Shown in pieces: positions 36,480 to 48,400 of a DNA stretch of 64,000 nt. Both the position numbers and the translations under genes were made by a program. The stretch is from contig JAENRP010000026.1 in assembly GCA_024741835.1 (NCBI GenBank), forward strand, positions 1 through 64,000, written 5' to 3'. Within the stretch, counting starts at the first letter, position 1, and every line of letters starts with the position of its first letter. The notes under the pieces are model-generated. The model was not told where the DNA came from. It did not search any database and saw only the letters and a program-made list of their open reading frames with translations. This stretch comes from Diplocarpon mali (lineage: Eukaryota > Ascomycota > Leotiomycetes > Helotiales > Drepanopezizaceae).

Positions 36480-37800
36480 AAGCGAGGTGCCCTTATCTCG
36501 ACCTATTCTCAAATGAAGTCATATATGATTCTATTTTCAGCTCTATTAATAAAGCTCTTTATCTTTTCGTTTATCAGATCCCCTTTAGTATAGATAGTCT
36601 TAATAGCAGTCTTAATTAGTTTGTCCAAGTTGTCAAATGCACTAATAAGCTTTCTATTATATAGATCCTTAAGATCGCATTATTATTATTGGTTTTCGTA
36701 TATCTATTCTAGCCAATCTATCTAATTTGACTTTTATCGTTTGGTAAAGGTACTAGTAATAGTAGTAGGAGTAGCCTTCCTCTTCTATATAATAGTATAA
36801 GTAGCGACTTGCCATTATAGCTTATCGTTCTTATCTTATAATATCTTAAGCTTTAACGCGTCCTCCTTTGCTTTAGCTCGCAGGGTTTTCAATTCGCGTG
36901 ATTAGTTATTAAGGTTATTATAAAGGCGATTGAACTCGACTGCCTTAAATAGTATAATAAAGACTATATATCCACCTTATATAAAGGTTCCTCCTTTAGC
37001 CTCGATCTTCGCAATTACTTTATTAATATTAGTAGGTAGGCATTCCTTACTTTATGCAGCTTTTACAACCGTCTTTTAAATGCGCTATTTGAATGCTTTA
37101 AATCTAATAGGCCTTAGGTTAACCTATATCTTGCCTTAGTCGGAGATGTTTTATTATAGCTATCTTTAAAGGTTATTTCTTAAGAGTCTTAACTTACTAG
37201 GTTGTAACTCCTTAATTATTACGCTATCTTTCCTCTTTATTAGCATGCTATCCCTCTTTATCTTAATAAGCGCAGGTCGGTTATCTTTATTATTCTTATT
37301 CTCTAACTTATTATAAAGCTAATCAAAAGGGACCTTCTTACTAAGGGTAGCGCTATTTCTAAATAGGAAGGGGGTTAGGGTCAGTATTAGCAAGGCGGTA
37401 GGTTTGTTTATTTTATCATTTACTAAAAGTAGTATTAGTAATAGTAAGGCAGCAGGTTCGACGTCTTTATTATTATTAGAGTCGTCAGAGTTACTATTTA
37501 TATCACTTACAAATAGCAACTAGAAATCTACTTGCTCTATTCTAGTAGGCGTAGTAGGTTGGTCGTCTATCACTTATTAAGCAAGGGTAGCTTGCATAAG
37601 GTCTACCTCTATTAGAAACGCTATTGTATCGTTAATACCAATCATAGAGTCGTCTTATATATTAAGGGAGTTAGTAAGCGCGATAGCAAGCATAGTAGTC
37701 TTATTATTAAAGAGAAGGGGGTTATTTGTTAGTTCGCTTATAGTAATAGTTGGCTAAGTAGTTCAATTCAATAACGTAATATATAGCAATAAGGCAGTAG
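36480..37800 (-). pseudogene. Element F 3' accessory frame (sense strand), unknown
   Basis: Minus-strand text is lysine-rich and coiled-coil-like (KAKEDALKLKIL, LISAFDNLDKLIKTAIK, LINEKIKSFINRAEN), with few stops in 36,480-36,900. A 66-codon open stretch with an Asp/Ser/Asn-rich start (SDINSNSDDSNNNKDVEP) lies at 37,519-37,319. It follows integrase and precedes the polypurine tract. No domain is recognised; an envelope-like or structural extra ORF cannot be told apart here. Confidence 0.35.
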
Positions 37801-37874
37801 GTCAAAAGAGCGAGTTGATTAATTTATAAAAGTAAAGCGAAGGTAGTAGGAAGGAGAAGTATTTATAAGGAAAT

Positions 37875-38072
37875 TGTCGTGCAGAATGGGCGGAGTCTCC
37901 ACTTATTCTGGAGACCCTCCACGTGACTCCTGCTGAGTCATAGACTCTCCCTTTTCTTTCCGAAGTCTTCTTACCAGACATACACTAGATAACAATACAA
38001 TCAATCATCTTCTCCCACATCAGCGAGCCTCCTGAGCGACCCAATGAAGGCCCTCCAGCCGACCGCACCACA
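37875..38072. mobile_element. Solo LTR G, un-RIPed, inserted in element F
   Basis: A 198-bp segment with TGTCGTGCAG...CCGCACCACA ends is flanked by an exact 5-bp target-site duplication GAAAT (37,870-37,874 and 38,073-38,077). There is no internal coding sequence, as after recombination between two LTRs. Unlike everything around it, it keeps normal CpA/TpG and G+C content, so it arrived after RIP of F or escaped RIP because it is short. The TGTCGTGC end is shared with the LTR of element D, but the rest differs. Confidence 0.88.
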
Positions 38073-38089
38073 GAAATAGATCTAAGTAA

Positions 38090-41000
38090 AAGTATTAGTA
38101 TAAAATAAAAAATAAAGGAATAGAATAGTAAAGAATAGCAAGTAGTAAGGCGGTAAATCATAAGAATAGTTCAAAGGGAGGGTGGTCTTTATTATACATT
38201 TCAAATAGGTGCATTAGCGTCTAGCGCTTTATTCCTAGTCTCTATTAAAGTTAAATAGTTGTAAGGGTATCTACTATTATCGCTAGTGCGTTTAATAATA
38301 ACCTTTATTCTTAGGGGCATTATCCAATAGGTAGTTTAAGTCGAGTTCGTCTTTAAAGGCGGCTTTTAACTAGGTCTGCAATCTTACCAAGGGCCTAGGG
38401 GCATTAGGGTAGTTGGAGTAGAACTTCTTAAGTAGTATAGCCGCGTTCTTAAAGTTGCTAGCAGGGTACTATTAATTATTAGGATCCTATCCTACCTAGC
38501 TAACTTTATAATAGAGTTGCTTTTACTATATATTAAATGCTAAGATTTAATCGACTTCCTATTTCAAATAGGTATTAATAATAATAAGTTCCGCTAGTAG
38601 GTTAATTTGCCTAAGCAAAGGATTATTAGCGGCTTTCCTTAGTCTATTAGTATAGAAGACGTTATATATTCGATAGGATAAGGGTAGGTCTACCTTATAA
38701 GAGTAGTAGACTAGACTGATGATTTTAAAGGGGCTTATAATAAGGAAGTCGAGCTTATTAAAGGGTCGGTCTATTTTCCAAGCTCTCTTTATAATATATA
38801 CCAGGTCTCTTAAGCCGAAGTCAGGTTAGCGTCGCTTTTTATTTGCTTATTTAGATTATCTCTCCTAAGCTATTAGTATAGATTCTCAGGTAAACTAGAC
38901 TGCTTCGTCAATTCTTTAGGCCTATACTTGCGCTTCTTCCTTATTTAGCTTCTCTTAAAGGTTCGAATACTTAATAGTATAAGCGGTCTAGTCAAAATCC
39001 AAGCGGGGTTTATAACTATAATTAACTATAGAAGGAGAGAGGCCAGTTGACTCATTCAAACAAGCAGTACCAGCAGCATTTATAGCAAGGAGTAAGTCGG
39101 CCTAATCATCTTAGAAGTAGTTAATAAAAGGGCGTAATTATATATCAATTATCTAATTGATAATCTTAGTCTATCTGTCCATTTAAGCGTATTCGAAGGT
39201 CAATAGCTAAAGCTTGACCTGCGCTAGTGTTAATAGCTCATTTATAAAGTCGGAGATAAACTAAGGTCCTCAGTTGCTAGTAATAGTAAAAGGGCTCCCT
39301 TTAAACCTCCAAATATATTAGTAAAATAGAGAGGCAGCAGTCCGCGCAATAGCCTTCTTTATTGTTAGTAGGCAGATATGCCGCTTAAAGAGTCAATCAA
39401 CTATAATAAATATAATATCGCAGCTATTGCTAATTGATCTAAGAGTATAAAAGTCCATAGATAGGTTATCTCATATATGTAAAGGGATAAGTAGTAGTTT
39501 AAGGAGTCTTAGCATCTTATCTTAAGGTTTATATAAATATTAGCAATTATAATAGTTAGCGCTATACCTTTCTATATTATAGTAGTATATAGGCCACTAG
39601 TAGTAGTATTAAAGGAACTATATAGTCTTGGTTCTATTAGGGTAAGCTATTAATATACTATTATAGATTTAATAGAGTAGGCAAGTATAGAGATTGTCTA
39701 GTTCTTTAGGAACTATTAGCCTTCTATTATATAAGAGTAGTCTGTCCTTTAATAGGGTCTAAGGAGTCTCTTTTCTAATAGCTTTCTCTTACTCTAATTG
39801 CAGCGACTTATAAGTTCGATTAGTGTTAAAGACTTCTTTTATTATTCGGAAATTGTTAATAGAAGAGCGTTCCTTAAGTGTTATAAGGTCGATTAAAGCT
39901 ATTATAAGACGATTCTAAATAATACTAGCTAGGTTAAGAAGCTAATAGGTCCTCTCGGCTTCTCTTATAGCTTTTTAAGTAGGCGTAAGTTCGTCTTTCC
40001 TTAATAGTATATCAGCTATTATATTCTCCTTTCTAAGGCGATAGGTGATTTAGTAATTATATCTTAAGAGTACGTCTATCTATCGGATTTATTATTTGTT
40101 AAGGAGTTTTTTAATTCTAAAGTACTTTAAAGCCTTATAATTAATAATCACTAGGAAGCTTAATATACTTTGCAACTCTACATCTTATTCTTTTAAAGCT
40201 AGTATAATTGCTAGTATCTCTTTATTATAGATTTTATAGTATGATTCCGCATTCTGCAATCCTTTAAAGAAGAAGGCGATAAGGTATTATTATTTATTAT
40301 CCTTATCTTTTTAGCTAAGTACTCTAGCTACTACTAGGTCTAAGCAGTCGGTCTCGATCCTCGTTAGTCGGTGGTTTTTAAAGTATAGTAAGGTAGGCGC
40401 GTTTAATAGCCGCTTTTTCAATTGTTTAAATGTATCTTATTATTCCTTAATTAAGACAAACGTTAGGCTAGTCTCTTTTATTATTAGCTAATTAAAGAGG
40501 CGCGCAATTCGACTATAGGCTTTAATAAATCTCTAATAGAAGTTATAGAATCTTAAGAATAACTGCACTTATTTCTTTATTAATAAGAGGGTCTATTCTT
40601 TAATAACCTTAACCTTAGCAGGGTCGACCTATACTCCTTAGTTAATGATAATAAACCTTAAGAATCTAGTGCTAATAACTTCGAATTCGCACTTCTTAAT
40701 ATCGACTTATAGGCCAGCCTCGTATAGTCTTTTTAAGACCTATCTAATATATTATTAGTACTCTTCCTTAGTTTTTAAAAAGATTAAGATATTATTAATA
40801 TATATAAAGTAGAAGTTGTCTAAGTATTCTATTAGGATGGTATTAATATACTGCTAAAAGGTAGCCAGGCTATTGTATAGTTTAAAGGGGAGTACTACTG
40901 GTTTAAAGGAGCCGTACCTTATCTTAAAGGCTGCCTATATTATAGAGTCAAGGTCTATTAGGATGTAATAGAACGCATAGTAGACGTTAAGCTTTATAAA

Positions 41001-42300
41001 GAGCATCGCATTCCTAAGTCGGTTAAGGGTTTTTATAATTAAAGGGAGAGGGTACTAGTCTTTTTTAATAAGTCTATTTAACTCTTAGTAGTTAATATAA
41101 AACCGTAGGCCGCCTTTAGGTTTCTTTATAAATAGGATAGGCGATAAGAAGGCAGTATTAGACAGTTATATAAATCCCTTCTTTAGATTATTTATAAGGT
41201 ATTCCCTTATCTTCTTAAGTTTAGGCTTGCTTATTTTATATAAGTAGGCGGTTTTTATTATTAATAGTAGTCTTTTAAACTTGATCTTATAATTGATTAG
41301 CTGTAATAAAAGTAGCGTATTTATAGCGCTTTTAGAAAAGCATATGGCTAAGTTGTAAAGGAAGGGTAGTAACTTGGCGCGTAACTCGTAGGCCTCTTAA
41401 GGTCCTAGAGCGTTATACTTACTAAGTGCGTTAGGTTCTTCCTCTTCTATTATATAAATCGGAGTCTAATCTATTCCTAAGTCTAAGGGGCGAATGATAG
41501 CTTTATATTAAGTTTAGATATAAAGGGTTCTCCTATCTTTTTTTTTAAAGAGGTAATCCAATTCTGCAAGCGTAACCGACTTAATCTTAGTATTAGTCTA
41601 ATAGAGGCTAACTCTAAAGGCTAATCCTAAGATTATCGATATATCTATACTTATTAATTAAAGGGTATTAATATTAAGTTCCTCTCTTTATCATTTATAG
41701 TTAGCTAAGCAGGTATCGAAGTCCTAGATCGGCATATTCTTAGACTTAGTTAAAGGGTCTTTAAGAGCTTTCGGCAATCTAAGGATATTAGTCTTATTAA
41801 GCTATCGCTAATCTCTCTGGTCGGCGTCCTATTAATCTAATTAATAAATATTAGGCTAATATAGCTTCTTCCTCTTACAATCGATAATTATATCTTATTT
41901 AGCTAGCCACTTATAACCTAAGATTATATTGTATAAGCTTAAGTCAGCGGCTAGGAAGAACTATCCTTTAAAGTTGTATTTATTAATTGTAATATCTATT
42001 TATATAACCTATCGAATAGCCTCGCTAGGTTATCTATCAAATCCTTATAAGGGGATCGGTCTCTTAAGGTAATAAGTCAGTAGCTTTAACTATATAGTTA
42101 AGGAAAGGAGTATCTTATAATTGATAATTCCTAAGGCATTAGCCTTGCAGTCTATTAGGACTATTAGGTTAGTATAGCACCCTTTTTAATAGAGTTAGTA
42201 CTAAGTTATAAATTGCTAGCCTTCAATTAGCTTAGATAGGTCGACCGATTCCTAGTATTAATTACGCTTTAAGAGTAATACTTAAAATCCTAAAGCAATT
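38090..42300 (-). pseudogene. Element F pol remnant
   Basis: Integrase lies at about 38,900-39,700. RNase H is at about 40,000-40,450. Reverse transcriptase lies at 41,230-40,500, where the minus strand reads IREYLINNLKKGFI, then SPILFIKKPKGGLRF. The catalytic YLDD box reads YINN, with the two Asn codons at 40,791-40,796. The order RT, RNase H, integrase on one strand is gypsy-type. Frames are full of RIP stops. Confidence 0.75.
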
Positions 42301-42379
42301 CGTTTCCCGATTCCTTTATATCATCTATTATCTTAGCGTTATTCTCTAGTTTATCGCAGCCTTTCTCTATTAGTATAAT

Positions 42380-44140
42380 CTTATATTATTTAAGGCAGTC
42401 TTAGCTATAGTACCCTTTTTATCTATACTTATAGCAAGTGTCGTCGGTCTTTAAGGTTCGGTTGTAAAAGGCGCGTTTATTATCTTTAAGTCCTAAAGGT
42501 CTAAGGGTAGTATTCAATTCCTTTTAAGGATAGCTTAGGGCTTATTTGTAGTGTATAGGTCCTATTTGTCAAGAGGTAGAAGAGGGCTAGTTGAAAGTTT
42601 TAGCCTGATACTCGTTTCAGTTAGAGCGTTATAGTAAAAGGCAGAGTTATCGATTCTCCTTATCTATAAACTATTTGGCCAAGTCTCTAGGGTAATCGAA
42701 CTTCCGATTAAAGAGTTGCTCTAATAAAGACACTTTTACCTTATCCTAAAGCGCCTTATATTAGTCGTTAGTCGACTTCCCCAATTTAGAAGCTAGTCTA
42801 TAGAAGTCGGCTTAAAAGGCTATAAAGGGGGTATTTCCCTATTTAAGCTTTATCTAATCGTCTTTAGCTATCTATCACTCGGTTTCTTTACTAACTCTAT
42901 AGGCCCTTTATAAGATTTAGAATAGCTATATAGCCGTCTCGATTTATCTAATAAATCCTTTTATAAGCCGATCTTAAATTAAGCTTTAAGCGTCCCCTAT
43001 TATCAAATTAGTAGTATATATTAAGGTAACCGATTTATTAAGGAACTTTATATAATTGACCTTTATCTTCTACTATATATTGAAGATCTAATCCTTAACC
43101 TTTATATCCCCTTTACCTAAGAAGGGGTTTGGATCCTTAATCTTTATTAAGCGGACCCGGCGACTAGGTTTAAGGGTTCGACTCTATCCTCCAAAGTCAA
43201 GGGTATTAAAATAGGGTTCCCTTTTAATAGGCTATCTAGATTAAGCGGTAGGAGGATCTTTATAAGGATTTTTAAAGAGAGGTCGGCTTTGTAAAGTAAG
43301 GGTAGCCAGCTAGCTAATTAAGTTCGTATATTATTACTCTTTTACTAAATTCTTCTAATATACACTAGTCTCCTAAGTTATTCTAAGCTCTTTTTATAGC
43401 TGCGCAGTTATAAGTACAATCGCTTCCTCTATCTTTTAAATATAATTATAAAAACTCTAAATTACTAAATCTTATTATTTAATATATTAATAGTAGTATT
43501 CTACTAAGCGTTCCTCTACTACTAGTCGATCCTTATATATAGCAGATCTCTTGCCTGCCTTAGTTTAAAACCTTAGTAATATAAAGAAGTCGTCTCTCTT
43601 AGCCTTTATATTAGTATAAGAGATAGGTTAGATTAAGGCTTCTTATTTAAAGGAGGTTAATATATCTTCTATATTATATAAGGTTCGTTTTAAAGAGAGG
43701 GCTAGTCGAGGCTTGCTAGCAGAATCGGCCGGTATAAGAGATTCGTCTTCCGTAGGGTTTTAAAAGGTATCCTCTCTAATTAAAAGGTTACTTAACTTAA
43801 GAGGTGCTAGCATTATTATCTTAAGATTAATTCTCTTAAAGTAAAAGATCCTTATATAACATTTTCGTCCTATTAAGGGCTATAATCAGGAAATGCCTTA
43901 ACTTATAGATTCTACAATTTCTTTTAAAGTCAGCTAAGAGCTATTAACTATCAATAGTTATTTTAGCTAAGTCTACTAGCTCTTCTTTCGATTCTTGAGT
44001 TTAAGAAGGGACCGAACATTAAGGCCATTCTTTAAGTTGCTTCTGCGTATTATAGGAGTCGGTCAGAAGAAGGGTCTCTAAAGGGGTACTAGTCCTCTAC
44101 TAAGTATATTATATCGCTTTACAAGGCCAGAGGGGGTATA
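42380..44140 (-). pseudogene. Element F gag remnant
   Basis: A CCHC zinc-knuckle remnant (TCYKYR.KGYYS.DC, stops shown as dots) lies near 42,445-42,395. The rest of the Gag text extends toward the 5' LTR with many stops. Confidence 0.6.
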
Positions 44141-44152
44141 AGCTTTAAATTA

Positions 44153-44458
44153 TATAACAGTAGAAGTAAGGTATAAGTCGATAAAGTCACTAAGATCAAG
44201 GCTACTAAATCGTATCAAATTCAAAGCTAAGGAGTATATACAAAGTAGGAAGCCTTCCTCCTAATATGCTCTCCTTAGCCTACGACTTTTAAAAGTCGAT
44301 TTCTACTAATAAGTCATATTCTATCTACTAAAGGAAAGGTATAGTAAAGGTGCGGCGTATCTATTGCACTAGTCTATTTCGCCTCTAATTGCACTACTAT
44401 CTCCATTGCACCTGCTCTGACAGTTCTATTGCAACCATGATACAACTATACTATGACA
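44153..44458 (-). repeat. 5' LTR of element F
   Basis: This 306-bp copy ends TACAACTATACTATGACA on the plus strand. The target-site copy CTTCT follows at 44,459-44,463. Confidence 0.9.
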
Positions 44459-44463
44459 CTTCT

Positions 44464-45140
44464 TATACTAAATGTATACTTTATAGTACTAAAGGTCGTC
44501 CCTTAGGCGTTATCAAACGTCCTTATCTAGCGATTTAAAGTCGCTAACTATCTAATCTTAGAACTCCTTTCAAAAGTCCTTAGCGAGGTATAACCCTCTC
44601 CTTTTACCGTCTTATAATATCTTTCGGAAGTTCTTTACATATTAGTCTTTTAATCTAAGGGCCTCTTCGCTAGGTTAATCCTCTTAAGGTATTATATCCC
44701 TTTCAAGGTCCTTTAATATCTAGGGTTACCTTAGATTAAGCAGTATTAATAGTTCCCCTTTAATCATTTCCTAATATTATCCAAACATTGCTCTACGCCT
44801 TAATAGGGTCCGAAAGAAGTCTAATATAGTTATATTTTACATATCGTTACGCTATTATCTAATTATAGTTAGGATACCGATTGCACTCTGGTTTTACCTT
44901 AATTATAATACGTAATAGAACGCAGGTAGAAGGGGATAGTATCTACCTTTAAAGTAATAACTTTAGCTTAATTCGCATACCTTTCGCCTTTTCCCCTCTA
45001 ATGGTAACTAATATTACTTCGTACGTTTAAGTTAGTATTTAAGGTCAGTTAGAAATACAATCAAGTACTCTTTAAATTAAGAAAGAATTCTTCAATTTAA
45101 TAACCTTACTATCTATAGTAAAGGTGCTACTACTAATTAG
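44464..45140 (-). pseudogene. Element E leader and gag start, right end
   Basis: The last segment of element E lies between F and the 5' LTR. It is AT-rich with RIP-type stops. It holds the untranslated leader and presumably the start of gag, but no motif is clear. Confidence 0.45.
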
Positions 45141-45441
45141 TATAAGTTCTATACTAGTAATCGATATTTATATAAATATAATTAAGTACTTATTATTAAA
45201 AAGAATCTATTATAAAATATCTATCTATCTCTATATAACTAAGATAGTACCTTTATAGCTATAAATATCCTCCCTCCTATAGTCCCTCCTAATCGCATAT
45301 AGATATCTTTCCAAAGTCCTCCGGCTGAATAGCCGTCCGAAATACATACGAAACCCCTTATATCGCATATAGTACAGCTATATAGGATGACCCTAGGAAC
45401 AAGGGCAGCTTGCCTCCTGCACAGGAATCTGCGTACCAACA
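45141..45441 (-). repeat. 5' LTR of element E; right edge of the AT-rich island
   Basis: This 301-bp copy is less altered than 1,172-1,470, especially in its last 30 bases (TGCCTCCTGCACAGGAATCT near 45,410). Ordinary host sequence begins at 45,442 without transition. Confidence 0.85.
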
Positions 45442-48400
45442 TTTTCATTTGCCAATTATAGATATGTATGCCGGCCGGCTCCTTCAATCTCGGACGTCCC
45501 GCTATTCCCTGGTTCTGTGCAGAACCTTGAAATGGACGCCCTCTCCCCATTGCTAAATACTCCCTAGCTGACCCGGCACTTGCGCAGGAATGGCACCATG
45601 CGTGCATTGGCACCCTTCTCGAAGTGATCTACCAGAGCTGTATCACGTTACTGATCCCACACCGGGTCGACAATCGAATGTGGCATCGATGTTTAGGTAT
45701 TTGCTGACGCAGAGATATCTTCTGGAAGCCTGTGTGCTTGGGAATTGTATCCTCAAGGTCGCATACAGTGGTAAATGAATGGTTCGTCATAGAAAAATGT
45801 AGAAAGGAGTCCAACCGGTTTCATGGTAGTCTTCCTGCAACCGCAGAAAGAGCTTGTTGAAGTATATAGGGCTTCTAGATAGTGCCATGTAGCTAGAACT
45901 AGCTTGTGTGTTGAGCGCGTTGCGCATTTCATAAACTAAGCCTGGAATGTACGATACTTGCATTACCGTGCACGCGTTATATAAACGCTGGAACTAATAA
46001 GCGATTAATCCAGGTCCAGGTACTTTCGGTGGCTCCGTTCAATTACTTCGTGGATGATCTCGTAAAATATTGACAAACTTTTACATTGTAACCTAACCGG
46101 CAAGTCTCAACCCTGGGTTTGCAACGGCTGCCATAGAGTAGCGTTAATATTTATACTCAATGCAAAGCCAGGAAGCACCTTCCTATGGCCACTAGGGGTC
46201 AACTTGCATTAACACCCAAGTGCAGAGTTCATTTCTGAAATCCATGCTTATAGTTCCTAGTATACCAGTGAGTGAGCTATAATTCATCTCTGGCACTTCT
46301 GTAGTTCAAGAGGTTGAGAGCCTCTTGGCGCCCATGTAGCTTACATCACGACCAGTACGCGACTGCATCAGCCCATCACTTGGAATTAATACTTAAAACA
46401 CAGTTGAATCTCAAGAGAGTTAGAGCATTCCTCTAAAAAAATGAAAGTCTACCTCTAGTTAAGGGCGTCATCACCTGAGTAGAAACAATGCTTGGAGCTG
46501 CCAAAATTGAATAAAGTGACATTTCCCGAAAACGCAATTGCTTGACACGAAACCTGTTGGAAGAGTCATGGCGCCAAGTTGCCTGCAGACAGCATAGAGC
46601 CCCTATACGTTGGTGTGGATATTATTTATCTCCCAGTGACAAAGGCTAAAAACCAAGGGTTCAATCCAGAGGGGACTATGGAGTTACTTTGTCGCAAGCC
46701 AAGCAAATCCCACTCCGCCTGTGAAAGTCTATTTAACCTTGTCAGTAAACCTTACACCGCTCTAGAAAACACATACTTACTGCGTTTATTTTGCATAAGA
46801 CAGAGTATATGGCGCCAAAGAGAGTCCAACCACTTGCTATAGAGATACTTGGACGAGACAAATCTTTGATGATTTCCTTGATACAGTCTCCTGAAGATTC
46901 AATTATTCAGATGTCCCAGGTTTCATCTTCATGTGATTTGTCTATAATCCCTGATTTATATCCTCTAGTCAAGTGTCAAGCCAGGTGAATGACGTCTGGT
47001 GAACAACGGATATAGTACTGAACTGTAGAGCCCTGCTATGAGAAAAAAGTGGGTGATCTCTCAGATAAGACTTTGTTTGGCAATTTGTGTACTGATAATT
47101 CTTGGCATCTCACCCTAACCAGGATTCATCTTGTAATTTTGCATATAACCTCTATTTTTTACATACACAGTATGTGTTTCAGAGCAAGTCAAGTACCTGG
47201 GGTGAGATTTGATAGAGTTTATCATGAAACTCCCTCCTAGCTAATCCATAAGCTTAACTTCTATAACAAGCGCCAGAGATGTACAGAAGCAGGGTGAAAC
47301 GCTCTTTCTCCTTGTGAATTACCAAGGAATTCTATTCTATCACAGGCCAAACAATCACTGCACGAAAGTATAATTTCAACTTGCAAATCCGTGCCAAACC
47401 CCACTTGCAAATGGCGCTATTGTGGTGTTTGGTCAGCCTTCGACGATGTATAATCATTTCGCTAACCAGTATATAATTAATACTAGAATAGGAAGTTATA
47501 ACAAAAGCTAGCCAGTTCTATATCAAAAATCGCACGCAAGAGCTTTGATAGAGTTGATGCGAGCTGAGCCTTTCTTAGAAAAATCACCTTTCGCCTATAT
47601 TAAGGGTATCTTACTAAATTGATCCCTGTCCATAACCAAGACTAGATTACGTGTGCAGTTACCAATAACTACCTGCGGCGTCCCTATTACTAAGTAACTT
47701 GGGAGGAGTGTTGGCCCCGGACTTACAGAACAAGAAGTCAGAAAATGTTTCCCTACGCAGTGTCAGACCAAGTAATCGAACATATTGAAGCTGGCCTCTG
47801 CCAAAATTTGAGAATTGAGAGCAGGGCAGAAAACCACGCCTGAAAAAGGATGTCTCCGGTATGATTTCATATTCAGGCTGTAGCCTACGTACCCCCTCCC
47901 CCCCGTAATTTGAATCTCTTTCTTATAGAATACCCTTAATCAAAACCTGCCAGTTACAATTTCACCCTCAGGGAGAATCACTACTTGGCATAGCTACCCA
48001 AAAAGCTTGAAGGCAATTCCTTCAGCTTGAATTCTTAGATGCTCATTCGCTAGTAACCCGTACTTTTCTCCTGTCCATTACTAATTTGCGAAATAAAAAC
48101 ATGTAACCATAATATCCTGTACACCTGGATATCTCTGAGAGTATTGAGGGGCTAAAGACTTGGCATGCTCTCGCTCTCTTGTTTGCGTGGCTGTATTCTC
48201 CTTGTTTATGGTGTGCAGGGTGTTTGACCCACCACGCCGGCGAGACAGAAAAAAGGAGTATGGCTTGGCTCTACCTCCCATTTGTGTAGTTTTCCCAAAT
48301 TCGAAACAAGAAGTCTTGGAGATCGGATCATACGGGCAACTCACTTCTCTAGATACTTCGTCAGCCGCAAACCCGACATGCTTCGCATAATGCACTGATC

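Larger units (their letters stand above)
36155..44458 (-). mobile_element. Element F: Ty3/gypsy retrotransposon inserted in E
   Basis: The 306-bp LTRs at 36,155-36,460 and 44,153-44,458 are flanked by an exact target-site duplication CTTCT (36,150-36,154 and 44,459-44,463). A polypurine tract with nine consecutive G on the minus strand lies at 36,461-36,480 next to the 3' LTR. Without solo LTR G it is about 8.1 kb. It is a gypsy family distinct from A/B, with an extra sense-strand frame between integrase and the 3' LTR. Confidence 0.92.
1172..45441 (-). mobile_element. Element E: outermost copia-type LTR retrotransposon, RIP-inactivated
   Basis: It is bounded by matching LTRs at 1,172-1,470 and 45,141-45,441. 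The pol order (RNase H at low coordinates, integrase further right, gag rightmost) puts it on the minus strand. Its own sequence is split into 1,172-6,855, 14,417-15,491, 35,846-36,149 and 44,464-45,441 by elements A, C and F. Removing these with one target-site copy each leaves about 8.06 kb. No target-site duplication is visible: TAATA precedes the left LTR and TTTTC follows the right one. E is thus either the product of recombination between copies or has a disturbed left end. A former plus-strand reading frame lies between pol and the left LTR. Confidence 0.8.

Noticed and set aside
45239..45613. Minus-strand frame of 124 codons at the island edge
   Set aside because: It runs from host DNA straight through the terminal LTR of element E. 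A gene is unlikely to span that junction, and no domain is visible.
46640..46690. tRNA-like B box (GGGTTCAATCC)
   Set aside because: No matching A box or foldable acceptor stem was found upstream.
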